64,000 nucleotides of DNA. Source: Torreya grandis (taxonomy: Eukaryota; Streptophyta; Pinopsida; Cupressales; Taxaceae). The notes below the pieces were generated by a model. That model made no database searches. It worked only from the letters and a program-made list of their open reading frames with translations, and had not been told where the DNA came from. The translations under genes and the position numbers were made by a program. Where the stretch lies: assembly GCA_037957365.1 (NCBI GenBank), contig JARHVA010004254.1:20001-84000 (forward strand), written 5' to 3'. This document shows positions 1 to 11,443 of the stretch, piece by piece. Position 1 is the stretch's first letter. Every line of letters starts with the position of its first letter.

Positions 1-569
1 AATTCCATACTAGGAAAGGGACAAAAAGTACCATGAAAATCATGCCATGGGTAGAGTCGTGGTACATATTATTCAAGATTAGGCTATGATTATGATGGAT
101 AATCACATGATTTAGTTATAATCAATTACCTCTAAAATAGGGAGATAAATATGGTTTGAAACCAAGGGATGAGCTTAAGTTAGACAAAAAGTGAGTTTTA
201 TCCTTTTTAATAAAATAAAGGATACATATGCAAAGCATTAATGGGCTCAGGATTTGGGTTTCCATCAAGAGAGGATAAGTAGTAGGCTTTAGATCTATAC
301 TTTTATGTTATGATATAAGATCCAAGCCAATTGAAAGCAAATTTTCACAACTTTCTTTTCTCCATACTGGTGACATGTTGATTTTCCTTTAGGATTAGGT
401 ATCTAATATTGAATTTTTGCACTTTAAGGTGTTTTTTATAGTCTTATTTGATGCATTATTGATATATATAAAGATGGGTGAGGGTGAATAAATGACACTC
501 ATCAAGTGACTCAAGCTAGGCTAAATGGTGATGATGATAATCATCTTCAGAAATGATATCCTATAGGGA

Positions 570-1230
570 TATGTGAAGTGAAGGAAATTGGACTTTAAGA
601 GGTAAGATGGCCTCCACTCCAAACACAAAAGAGAAATGGGTAGCACCTATAGGGTTCAAATGCTAGTATGATATGCTCATAAGGTGAAGGGGATATGTAA
701 GTGCCAATCTTGACCAGATGCATTGACCATTTTTATTAGCATATTTTGGGAGTTTTGTTGGAGGCTTCCACCTGTCCATTATATTAAGGATGATAGGGTG
801 AATATAAACTCAACTTGACACTGAATGAATCACAAAGACCTTGAAATTGTTTATTTTTGAAATATTTGCCATTGTCAATGATGATTTTATGATGAACACT
901 GAAATGATAGATAATGTGATGGTTGATAAAGTTGACAATCTTTTCAACTTTTGTTGAGATAAGAAGAATAACCTCTACCCATTTGGTAAAATATTCAATC
1001 ATAGTGATGATATAATGATGTCTCTATGAAGAATGGGGGTTAATTTCACCAATAAGGTCTAGGCCCCATTGTGAGAAGGGCCAAAAATTTATGAATACGT
1101 GAATATTATGGAAATATATGTGATGCAAATTAGTGTGTTATTGGCACTTAACACACTTTTTCACATATTCACAATAGTCTTGATAAAGGGTAGTCTAGTA
1201 ATAGCCAAGGTGAAGGATGCCTTTAGTGAC
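570..1230 (-). pseudogene. Integrase of the Tat gypsy element (broken)
   Basis: The minus frame shows a zinc-binding remnant ending in CVKC near 1150, then GLDLIGEI with the first catalytic Asp near 1050. Next come FTKWVEV and the second Asp in IIDNGKYF (inside the open stretch 784-1002). After a stop following YSPYHP, the third catalytic residue sits in NGQVEASNK near 740. The series continues to HFSFVFGVEAILPL near 590. The DDE triad is therefore still readable, but in-frame stops separate its parts. Such integrases insert element cDNA into chromosomes. This copy cannot make a full protein. Confidence 0.75.
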
Positions 1231-1721
1231 ATCTAAGCCCCTAAAGTGTCCCCCATAGATCCCTTCATGTGTTTCCTTGATATCATGAGAGGCTTGGTGA
1301 TTATGTAGGTAACAAAGAAAGAACCAATCAAAGCTACATTTATAAATAATTCTATATAGTATGGTTAATGGGAGGTGCTCTGAATAAATTCTCTTTGAGC
1401 ATTCTTGGAAAGACCAGAAGGAATGATGGTAAGGTTAAGATAGTTGAAGGTCTGCTAATACCAAAGGTTAGGTTGGGTCTCCTCCACATTGAAGATGGTG
1501 GGAGAGTTTGGTTTGACATAAGAGGGTTGGGTAAGTCAGTAGATAATGACAAATATCTTAGATTTATATGGTGTAGATAAGAACTAAGAGATGAGGGAAG
1601 CCATGGTGTTGGAAAACATGTTTATAGATTATGGGGTGGTCTAGATATGCTAGTGCTCAAATGAGGCTAAGAGTACATCAACTAATTATTTGTAATATTG
1701 TAAAACATCATTTTTACACTG

Positions 1722-1955
1722 TTAAGAGCCATTTATTTGATTTAACACTAGTTGAGAGTCACCAAAGATGTTGATCATTTTGATTCCCAAGGCTAATGTA
1801 ATTTGAAGGCCTATTACTAGGGCTTCATACTCAGCCATATTATTGGTGCATTTAAAATCTAGCTTGAAAGATAAAGGAAAAGGTTCATCATGAAGGGGGA
1901 TAAGGATAATGCTGCCTCCCCCAACATCTTGAAAGTTTGATCTATCAAAGAACAT
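1722..1955 (-). pseudogene. Second, archaeal-type RNase H (aRNH) of the Tat element
   Basis: This uninterrupted 77-residue minus-strand stretch contains MFFDRSNFQDVGGGSI, then CTNNMAEYEALVIGLQ, then NIFGDSQLVLNQI. These are the catalytic blocks of the additional RNase H that Tat retrotransposons acquired besides the one fused to reverse transcriptase: D in FFD, E in AEYEAL, D in GDSQL. It lies between the RT-RNase H and integrase segments, as expected. The domain removes RNA from RNA:DNA hybrids during reverse transcription. The rest of the polyprotein is broken, so it is annotated as part of a dead element. Confidence 0.75.
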
Positions 1956-2049
1956 GGTTAGTTGATAGGTAAATTCTACCTAAGAGAGGGTTGCAATGGA
2001 CTCATCAAGAAACTCAAAAGGAGGAGGGTTATAGTCTACTAGGGGTGCA

Positions 2050-3260
2050 TCAGCCAATTGGTCATCACTGACTTGCTCTTTAATTGACTTATAATAAAGA
2101 AACTCAAAGTCAAACTTAGCTAAAAGCATGAGCCACTTTGCCATACGTCAATTTTGGTATGGCTTGGAGTGCATATACTTGAGTGGGTCAATATTGGTTA
2201 TGACATAGGTCTTGTGGCTGAGAATGTAGTGGTGGAGTTTGGTGGCTATGAAGACCAAAGTTAAGTAAAGTTTATCGATATGGGTGTATCAAGTCTCATA
2301 CTCTACAAGTGTGTGACTAATGTAGTAGATGTCTTGCTCTTTGTGTTACTCATCCCAATGAGCAAGCATTGCCTCTAAGGAGTGGTCTATGGTGGAGATA
2401 TAAACATAAAAAGGTTGATCCTCCTTGGGAGGAGTGAGGATAGGTGTAGACAAAAGGTACTTTTTAAGTGAATTAAAAGCATTTTAACAGTTGTTATTCC
2501 ATTTAAAAGATATTTCCTTATTTAGAAGGTGATGGAAGGGTTAGCATCGGTCTAAGAGCTAAGACATAAAGTGATGAATGGAGTAGAGCTTCCCCTGCAA
2601 GCTACAGAGTTTCTTGAGGTGGGTCAAAGGTAGCATGTCAAGGATTGCTTTGATTTTGGCTAGATCAAATTTGATTCCCTAAAGGGAGATGATAAAACCA
2701 AGGATATTTCTTTAAAAGACCTCAAAAATGTACTTTTGGGGGTTAAGGTGGACATGGTAATGGATGAGTCTTTCAAAGATAATCTTGAGAATGATTAAAT
2801 GATCCTTACGATATTTGGATTTCCCTAGAAGGTCATCGACATAGTCTCATATGATTTTATGGATTAAGTCATGAAATTTTTTGGTCATATCATGTTGGTA
2901 AGTTGCACTATTGTTCTTCAGTACAAAAGGTATGACCCTATAGTTGAAGGTACCCCATGGGGTGATGAAGGCAGTTTTGAGTTGATCTTCAAGGGAAATT
3001 AGGATCTGATTGTAACCTAAGAATACATCCATGAGAGATAACATATCATGGTTGTTTTTAAGATCAACTATCTGGTCAATGCTTGGTAGAGGAAAGTCAT
3101 ATTTTGGGTAAACAAGGTTGAGGTCACAAAGTCCACTCAAATGCATAGTCCCCCTATGGCTTTGGTGATAGACACAATGTTTGAGACCCATTGGGGATAT
3201 TCAATGGGTTCAATGAAGTTGATAGATAGGATACATTGAAGATATTATTTGATAAGAAGG
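2050..3260 (-). pseudogene. Reverse transcriptase and RNase H of the Tat gypsy element (broken)
   Basis: An open stretch at 2847-3191 reads through KYDFPLPSIDQIVD, LSLMDVFLGYNQI, FITPWGTFNYRVIPFVLKN and FHDLIHKII, which are palm and finger blocks of Ty3/gypsy reverse transcriptase. A TGA at 2847-2849 stops the frame just before the catalytic YVDDLL (2832-2843), which is intact. Further on come a connection region and the RT-linked RNase H, recognisable from TPILTPPKEDQPFYVYI and then YISHTLVEYE. Several more stops follow. The protein would have copied element RNA into DNA. Confidence 0.75.
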
Positions 3261-4378
3261 TCTATGTAAGGGTGCATTCACCAAAGTTTATACCTAACAA
3301 GCTTAGCATCATGGTTGGTGACTATGTTGTGGGTAGTAATGGAGGGGTCAATCCTTGACATGTTATTGTAAGACCAAGAAAATGCTATGTTGAGGTCTTA
3401 CAAGGAGGGGAAGTCCCAAAGATCCTTTAAATTTAATGATTGGCCAATTTTGAAAATATGGGGGTTATCTAGAGTGCCCAAGTTGATATCCATGGTGGAT
3501 TCATTCAACATGGTTGAAGTCTCAAGAGGAAGAGATTTGTGGATAGAGGAATCTAGTGTACCAAGGTAGGTAATAATGGAATCATCATCCTAATATTGAA
3601 TGGTACTAATGGTAGAAAAGTCATCTCATGTCATCTTAGGATGGGTCATAGGGATGGTTACAGTCACCTCATCCATTTGATAAGTTAGGGGTCTGAGGCT
3701 AATCATGTTGATGAAAAAAAAGTTAGGGGGGATGATGTCAAAATCCTTGTTGTCTATAGAAAAGGGGTTGGTGAAGAAGGGATGTCTTTGTCAATGACAG
3801 TAATGGGAGGTGGGTTGGTTTGTTGTTTATGTGGCATGAAATTGATGCAATAATTTTCATGAAGTTTTTGGGTTTTGATTAAAAGCAACTCATGCAGACC
3901 GTGTTCATACTGACCTATGCCAAATACCTTCCAAAAACACCTATAGAGGTATGTTTTTTCAAATTATAGTTTATCTAGATAGGAGAATATGGAGGTGAAT
4001 GGTCAAGGTGAAAAAGAGGTGGTAGAGGTGCCAAGGGGTTTATCAAGTCCCCCATAGATGAAATTAGTTTGACATGTTGAAGGTCTAAAAGGAATAATGT
4101 TTTTGATATTGGCATCATAACTAGGTTGGTGGTCAAGTTTCCCATAATCTTAAGGAGTAGGGAAGGTGTCAAGGTTGAGAAGGTGATATTCTCTCAATGA
4201 AAGACATTGGAAGGTTGATTCTAAAGGGTCTATTGTGGGGATTTGGCTAGAAGGAATAGAAGAATTTGTGGATTCTTCGTTGGTTGAAAAAGATGGGGTT
4301 TTGTCTTTTACTGATGAGGGTTGGTTGGATGAGGGAAGGAGAACATATTTGGGTTAGTACATCATGTTTCATGATATG

Positions 4379-4720
4379 AAGGGGCTCAAGTCATCTTGTA
4401 TGGTAACAAATTGATCTTCATGCTGAAATTTGATGCACTAGTGTAGGGTAAATGGTACAAAACCCATAGAATGAATCCATGGGTGTCCTAGTAAGATGTT
4501 GTACTATAATTCACCTTCCAGTACATAAAAGAGCTAAGGAATCATGTGGGGTCTTAAGTGAATTTAAAGGACAATAGTTCCTAAAGTTATGGCCATGGTA
4601 TTGTTGAATGATCATATCAATATTGTGGTTTATGATATGATGTTCTCAAATAATTTGACTTGGTTGTAGGTGTCAAAGGAGATGATGTTGATACTATCTC
4701 TCCCATAAATCATAAACCTC
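4379..4720 (-). pseudogene. Protease region of the Tat gypsy element (broken)
   Basis: On the minus strand the frame ends in YNILLGHPWIHSMG followed by VPFTLH. This is the block YN-LLGRPWIH that closes the retroviral-type aspartic protease of Tat elements. The upstream part (RDSINIISFDTYNQVKLF) is recognisable but contains stops. I do not see a clear active-site DTG/DSG triplet. Protease would have processed the gag-pol polyprotein. Confidence 0.6.
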
Positions 4721-7100
4721 TTGATGTAGGTCTGTTTGATATAGGTGATAATGAAAAGAGGAGGATTTGGATCATCTAGATGGATGGAAGGTATTTCTAA
4801 ATCCTTGAAGGTAACAAGGTTAGAAATGTGTAGAGTTACAATAAAAGCTACTAAAGGTTAAGGTTATTCTATCCTAACCTCTATAGAATACACCACTTAT
4901 ATCATTTTTTGGTGATGGTGTGGTGAGATATTGATCAGTTCATACAAACTCATCTTCACCAGGGTTTGGTGAAGCTATTTCATAACTATTCATTGGATTA
5001 ATTTAGATGGATTGGATTGAGATTGACCCAAGATGGATAATTTGGGCTTGGTTGAAGGTGGTTGGTGTTGGCTAGGTGTTTAGGTGGTGGATGAGGGATA
5101 TGTCCATGAAATGGACACTTTTTCCTTTCCCTTATCCTTTGGTTGAGCCTGTGATTGTGTGACCACATAGATGGTATGGATTGGGGAAGGAGTTAGGCTA
5201 GGTGATTTATTTATTTCCTCTTCACTCTGGGGTGAGAATGGAGGGGTAGGTATGTGGTGGTTGATGATTTGTGGTTTTTGGGTTAGTGGTGGGATTGGAG
5301 GAGACTAATCAGATAATAAGTCGTCCTCATGATATAGCTGATGGGATAATTCTTGGATAGCCTTATAGTTCTTTGTGTCATTCCCAAGTGTCTTATGGTA
5401 TGAACATATTAGTTTGTCATTGTACCAAGATGGTTTATGACTATGTGGGTTGAATGGTCAAATAGGTGGTAAGGTTAAGTAGGATGTTTTCAATGAAATA
5501 TGAATGATGGTTGAGTAGGACTCTAGTAAAGGTGTCAAAGGCATGGGAGTCTTAGGTTTTTTGGTTAGGGTAAGAGCCCTTTTAGGAGTAGGCTTGATGT
5601 TGGGAGTATTGGGTGAGGGAGATTTCTTGGTGGATACTTTGGGTGTGGATAGCTTAGTAGTGGATGATTTAGAGGTAGAAGGTGTTGTGGTAGAGATCTA
5701 AGGGATAGGTATTTTGGTTATAGGAGGTATGGTGAATATGGGTGAGGATGAAAGTAGGAGTGATGGTGTAACCAAGAGTGGTGGTTGGGTTTGAGCTTTT
5801 CTTAGGGTAGTTGGCTTATTTATTAAGGTGGAGAGGTGAGGTCCTAAAATAGAAGGTAAAGTGTAAATGGGAGATAAGGCATTGGTTTGTGGGATCTTGG
5901 GTGGCTTATCTCTCTTGGTTGATTTAGTTAGGTGTTTGTTGTGTGGGTTTGGTGGGTTTAAATCCACTTTTACTGATGGATGAGTAAGTTTTTGAGTAGG
6001 AAACATGACAAGATTCATGATAGGCTTGGTTGGGATGATGAGAGGTGACTTAGTCACTTTAGATAGTGTAGGTTGAGATGATCTAGAAATGGTTTGGTTG
6101 GTAGAGACATCTAATGGTTTGGGTGTGATGGTGGTGCATTTTCTAGTAGAGGTGATAGGTTGGTTTGATAATGGTGTGGTTGGGGGTTCCTGCCTAGTTG
6201 AGTAAGGAAGTTTGATATGGTGACAAAATGTGCCATGATCTATGCTAGGTTAGGATAGGTATCCCAAGTTTTGGACCAACTGAGAAAAAGGTTTGTAGAT
6301 AAGTTTGATCCCATCAATGTTGGTCTTAAAAGATAATCCCACAGGTGGATAAAGTGGAGTAGGTAGCTCATCCTTCGCCTCAATCAAAGGTTATGAGGAT
6401 TGGAAAGGTAGTTCTTTGATGGGAGGAGTAGGTAGAATGATCTCTCCCATAGGGATGCTTTCTAGATAGAGAGTGGATTATTGTATGATGGAGGAAAAAG
6501 GTGTGGTGAGAATGGTTGTATCCTCTGGTATGTCCTCTAAAGGGGTTGGTTGCTCCACTATCTTGACAAGTGGAGGAAGGTGAAATTTTTTTTCCTTTAT
6601 TTTGGTTTTCAAAGGAGAGGTTGGTAACCCAACTACCTAAATAAGTGGAAGGGATGGTAGGGTAGTTTGGGTAGTGGTCTCCTCAGCAATGATTTTAATA
6701 AGCACCACATTAATAGTGTATACCTAATGGGAGGATTCTTCTTTCCTTTTGTTGTTGGCAAATGGAGCGTGGTTGGGAAATGGTTATTTGAAGATGTCAA
6801 GTGATTGGTTTGGGGCTATGTTGGGGTTATCCAATGAAATATCCCCCTTGTCAATGATATTTTAGATGATGCTTTTTAAAGTGTTTCACCTACTAACATC
6901 ATGTCCAATGACATGATGGAAGGCACACAATTAATTCTCTTTATACCAAGCAAGTGCAGGATAAGAAGAGTTGAATTATTGTGGAGGTTTGATTGGAAGA
7001 ATTTGGATAATGTTGGATTTTAATAATTTTTCCAAAACCAAAGCATAAAACTCCCCTAGTGGAGTAAATTTTCTTTGGTTGTTATGGTTTAGATTCCTAG
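4720..7100 (-). pseudogene. Gag C-terminus and long Pro/Ser/Thr-rich linker with two knuckle-like motifs
   Basis: One minus-strand frame, interrupted by stops, runs through this region. It begins with RKFTPLGEFYALVLEKLL and then a knuckle CAFHHVIGHD near 6900-6927, the usual end of Tat gag; the last Cys position is a TGA. A linker follows that is very rich in Pro, Thr, Ser and Lys, including an open stretch of 119 residues at 5698-6057. In the same frame, near 5365-5406, lies a second similar motif, CSYHKTLGNDTKNY. Both are preceded by a Trp-Tyr pair. The length of linker between gag and protease and the repeated motif are unusual. No catalytic function is evident in the linker. Confidence 0.55.
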
Positions 7101-7299
7101 AGTTTTGATTGGAGGCATTGGAAGAATTAAATTGGTTAATAGTGGGTAGAGGGACAATCTTAAGGACAACTGCATTTGCAGTTCCCTTATTATTATAATT
7201 AGTGTTGGTTTAGTTTTTATGTTTGAAGGATGACGTCTCACTTGGTTTAAAGGTGAAGTTCTTGTTTTTCAACTTTAGTTTCCCCTCATCAATGGATTT

Positions 7300-7660
7300 A
7301 TGTTCTAGTTTGTAAGCAATGGTGAAATCCTTGTCAAAGGTCCTAAAGCTCTAAACCCAAAAAGTAGAGGAAATGTGCTTGCACATACCCAAAAGAAAAG
7401 CTCAATCAACTCGAGTTGAGGGAGCAAGAAGGAGATTTTGTTGATGAGACTTCTCCATCGAGCCATGAAGTCAGCAATAGACTCATCTTCAAACTATCAG
7501 ATGGAGTATAAATCGGTGATGGAAACTTTCCTATCGATGCTTATAGAAAAGTGGTCTAAGAAGGTTTGGGTGACTTGGGAGAAAGAGAAGAGGGAGTGTT
7601 TTGGAACAACACTATACCAATCTAGTGCTAGACCTGATAGAGACATGGGGAAGATCTAAG
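7300..7660 (-). pseudogene. Gag capsid domain of the Tat gypsy element (broken)
   Basis: The minus frame contains LSGLALDWYSVVPKHSLF, then FLDHFSISIDRKVSITDLYSI, two stops, and DESIADFMARWRSL. This is the retrotransposon gag fold seen in Tat elements (A-x-WY, F-x-F, then ES-DF--RWR). Gag would form the virus-like particle. A shadow frame of 73 residues on the plus strand here is not a gene. Confidence 0.7.
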
Positions 7661-8399
7661 GGAGGAGAGCATTATCATAGGGAATCAAGTAACACAAGTG
7701 CTTAAATGCCATAAAATGTTTTTGGGGATATTCCTTGCTTTGAAATTTAGAAAATTTGGGAAGCTCTCATTGAGGTGGATAAGGTCGAATAGGGATAGAT
7801 GGGTGAATAGGATCATTATATATTTGGTCATATGATAAGAGGTTATGGGTACCAAAGATAGATTATTCTAAGGTGGTCATTTTATCTATTAGCAATTTGA
7901 CAAGATCTATTTATGGATATGTGACCTCATAGTTGTAAGGTAGGTTATGTTAGGTCTGGGTAGGTGCAACATATGGGTAGCTAGTGGGGGGTTGAGAAGC
8001 TGCCACAAACTAGTATGTGGTCATGGGTGGTTAATAGGGTGTTGGGTATAGGTAAGTAGATGTGGAAGGTTGGGTAGAGGATGGAGCCATATGTCCTTAT
8101 GGGTTTGGGATATGGCTTAGGCTAGGTGCAATAGGTACCTATTGAGAAGTTCGTATGGGTTGAATGGGAGGTATGGTTAATTTTGTGGGTTAGGGATATG
8201 TGGTAATCTTGGTGCTGATGGGCATGAGGGTGGAAGGTATAGGAACCACCAAGATTTGGAGTAGAGTAGAGGTAGGTGATTTAGAAGCAAGAGGGAAAGT
8301 ACAAATACTAGTATAAGTTACTCCCACTATAAGAATGGTATGGGTGGCCAAAGGCTAGGTGGATCCTATGTTGGAGGAGTTGTTAGTTGGGGTAGATAG

Positions 8400-8818
8400 T
8401 GTTTGGTTGTTGATTAGTTGGGTAGATTAGTTTTGGATAGTGGTGTCAGTAGGATGGTTGATGGAAGATGAGGCCTAGGTAGCCAAAGGTCTGGTGGAAG
8501 TGGGGACACTATAAGTGGTGCCCATAATGTGGGATGGCATTCCATAGATAGGATCAATAGGTGGAACCAAAGTATGGATATGGTTAGAGATGGTGTTGAG
8601 GTAATGTTGAAGAGATATGGGGTTGTTATCCACGAAGGTGGAAAAATCCACATCTTCTTGGGCAACCATCTAAGGAATGATAGGACTATCATAAGGGTGG
8701 GGGTAATCATCTATATATAAGATATAATCCATGGATGAAGAGGAAGAGGAAGATGGATGGTTAGGAGGTGGATCCTATTTTGATTGGTCCCTTAGTTGTT
8801 GTCTAGTTAAAACCATGC
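8400..8818 (-). pseudogene. Gag N-terminus of the Tat gypsy element
   Basis: A minus-strand ATG at 8816 opens MVLTRQQLRDQSK and then hits a TAG. The same frame continues through an acidic, Ser-rich stretch to MVAQEDVDFSTFVDNNPISL. The opening M-x-TRxQ is usual for gag proteins of this group. Frames are broken by stops. About 80 bases of A-rich leader lie upstream, and no convincing primer-binding site was found between 8.9 and 9.5 kb. Confidence 0.45.
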
Positions 8819-8819
8819 A

Positions 8820-9503
8820 AGTGAGGAAAAGAAGAAGATACAAGCAATCTCAAAACTCAAATAGAGAGGAAACAATAAAAAGTCAAGTAAAATAAACACA
8901 CACTAAAGCACGTTAATTGTAATATTTATTTTAGTCTTTCTTGTGGCTTATGCCTTATGATTTACGAATTGTGTGATCCAAATTGTCTTATAGAGTAGGT
9001 ACTCTAAAAGAAGTCTATGGTTGGTGTCAGGTTGTGTTTAGGCTCTTAAATGGATCTATATTAGAATCAATACATGGCTTAATATTGGGGCCTACCCCAT
9101 CACTTCACACACTACAATGATAAGGGTGTTGGGTGCTTAGCCAAGATATACCGATTGCCATAGATTATACTCAACCAAAGAGTTGGGTTGGTTCTCGCCT
9201 TAGTGACAAAATCAAATTAGGATAGCTGGGAAAGGTGACTGCTAGGTAATGAAATCCTAGTTGGATATTATGTCAATGTTTGATGATTATTAGATGTAAG
9301 TGGTTTGGTCTTGCATGTGTAGCAAGAGTGAAACTACGGTTGATTAATTTGCTTTAATTAAGATATGTGAGCTCAAATAAGCAAGCAAATAATGGATGGA
9401 ATCAATTTTAAGCCCAAAATAAATTTAGATTTCATTGTATGAGTAGAGAGATAAGAAGGAGAAGCACCTAGATGAAACTATGAACCCAAAAAAAGACTCA
9501 AGG
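8820..9503. other. Untranslated flank of the Tat element
   Basis: No coding frame is supported here. The stretch probably holds the leader and part of the 5' LTR of the minus-strand Tat element, because it lies directly upstream of its gag start. I see no clear LTR terminus or primer-binding site. The final five bases, CAAGG (9499-9503), are the left target duplication of the next element. Confidence 0.4.
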
Positions 9504-11427
9504 TGATCCAAAGGACATTTTTGAATGTACATCAATCCTTATTAAACCAACACCATTATATAGGGATCATTAAAATATTTTTGTTGGTATTTAGAACTCA
9601 AGAAATAGAGCTCATTTACTTTAGATATCGCTGGTCAAAGCCCTAGTCAAATTTGGTCAACTAATGACATGGAAAATTTTGGGCACATGGAAAAATGGGT
9701 TTTTGTGCCTCTAATCTTTGACAATCAAAAAAGGGCTAGCTAAAAGGAATGTAGCTAATGGATATGACTTTTGTGACAAAATGGAACTCTACCATCGTGA
9801 TATATTAGTGTAATTTTTACATTTACACTATATTTTTATATGACATTATCTTGTGTTGACAAGTAGAAAGTGAATAAGTAGTCCACATGGAAATTATGAA
9901 GAGGTACACATGGTGAGAACTCAGGCCATCATGTGGTATACCACCATTCACATTCTTAAGTCATAATTTTTAACCCAACTCAATAGTGCAACCCAACTCA
10001 ATAGTACAACCCAACTCAACATGTCAACCCAACTTGATAATACAAACTAACTCAAAAATTCAACCCAACTCAGTAGTATAACCCAAATCGATAGTGCAAC
10101 CCAACTTGATAGTGCAACCCAACTCGGTAGTCAACCCAACTCAATAATTCAACCTAGCTTGAGACAACTCATTCAAAGGTTCCCAACAACCAAAGCCCAA
10201 GTTTTGGGTGTGGAAAAATAGGTTACAATGTGGCTGAAGCCACATCAACAATGGTGGTTTAATGATATATAAGCATTAATTATCCTCATCCCCATGGATG
10301 TGTGATTTATAACTATGTACCCATTAAATAAAACAAGAGATAGTTGGGGAAGATCAAACCTCCAATCTCTCATTTCTATTTGGAACACTTTACCATTCCA
10401 CCAAAGGTGGATGATTGAAATCAAATGGGAAGATATGTCATTCAAACAAGGATTTGGCATATTTTGGGTGATACAAAGGGATTCAACCTTGTAATCTCCA
10501 TGAAAAAAGATAAGTGTCATTTCCACTACACTCAAGATTGAAATAGGAATATGAAGGCATGAATGGAGTTTTATTTAACAAGCAGCTTCTGATTCTCTAT
10601 TTTTTGTAAGGCTTTTTAAGCTAAGATTATTTAGTTTTTCTTTTAATAAGCCTATGGGTATTTAGTAATGGGCTTATAAGACATTCTTGGAGGCCTTTTA
10701 AAGATTATTTTAGAGATGTAATTATTTTAATTCAAAGTGTAAAGGAGTCATTCCATTGTAAAGGCAAAATTCTTATGAAAGACTTCATGGATATATTTTA
10801 TCGGATTTTTTATAATAAGATTGTAAATAAGGTTATTTTCTATTATAAAGGCAAATTCCTAGGAACCCTCAGATACTTTTTTTATCAAATTATCCTGTAG
10901 ATATTATAGAGTTGAGTCATATTCCTTGATGATGGGATATTGACACATTTTTTATATTTGTTTTACTCTCACACAGAGAATTATGCCCAGATTTTGGAGA
11001 TGATGCATAGGTGTTATGGATGAATGAGAAATGAGTTCTTGATCAAATCAAGTCTTCATGTAGTCTGATTTCAATATTATTGAAGATTATTGATCCATGG
11101 ATATAATTTTTATAAAATTATACTTTCATATATTATAAATGGATCATTTCGTGGTTGTATTAAACCCATAGATGTATCCCTAAAATGGTGAACTTCATTA
11201 TCACTTTGGTTTCAATGTGTCACTATTTTCCATTCTACTTTCAATTTTACTTGCAATATGGAAATGTGAATTTTTACAATGCAGAATTAGTTTAAATAAG
11301 GTTTTATATTCACTCTATGTTAATTTTAGAATTTGATTATCTATTTAAGTATGGGGGGATAATTGAGATTGATATCCGTTTAAAAACTATTTGATTAAAT
11401 AGGGGGTCCCTATCAGTTTATAGATCA
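9504..11427 (+). repeat. 5' LTR of the non-autonomous element
   Basis: The 1,924-base LTR starts TGATCC and ends TAGATCA. It aligns along its length with 13453-15287. It is 89 bases longer than its partner, and the excess is accounted for by extra copies of an internal 18-base tandem repeat (9971-10165). A 96-residue minus-strand open frame inside it (10245-10535) is not supported as a gene, because the corresponding part of the other LTR is broken. Confidence 0.9.
9971..10165. repeat. 18-base minisatellite in the 5' LTR
   Basis: There are ten tandem units of 18 bases (one of 17) plus a partial unit, with consensus close to CAACCCAACTCAATAGTG. Units differ at a few positions. The partner LTR has five units plus a partial unit at the matching place. 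Confidence 0.9.
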
Positions 11428-11432
11428 AATTT

Positions 11433-11443
11433 TGGTATCAGAG
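11433..11443 (+). other. Primer-binding site, initiator tRNA-Met type
   Basis: TGGTATCAGAG lies five bases after the end of the 5' LTR. It is complementary to the 3' end of plant initiator methionine tRNA, the common primer for LTR elements. Confidence 0.85.

Larger units (their letters stand above)
1..8818 (-). mobile_element. Ty3/gypsy LTR retrotransposon, Tat type, decayed and cut by the window edge
   Basis: Read on the minus strand, the domains run gag (about 7.3-8.8 kb), a long Pro/Ser/Thr-rich linker (4.7-7.1 kb), protease (4.4-4.7 kb), reverse transcriptase and its RNase H (2.05-3.2 kb), a second RNase H (1.7-1.96 kb) and integrase (0.57-1.2 kb). This order, with an extra RNase H between pol and integrase, is the known hallmark of the plant Tat lineage. 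Every domain carries stop codons and frameshifts, so the copy is dead. The 3' LTR lies beyond the left edge. I could not place the 5' LTR, which should lie to the right of 8.9 kb and may be interrupted by the non-autonomous element at 9504. The lineage assignment is confident; the outer limits are not. Confidence 0.8.

Noticed and set aside
8475..8720. Three overlapping frames on both strands
   Set aside because: Only the minus frame continuous with the gag start is plausible; the others are shadows.
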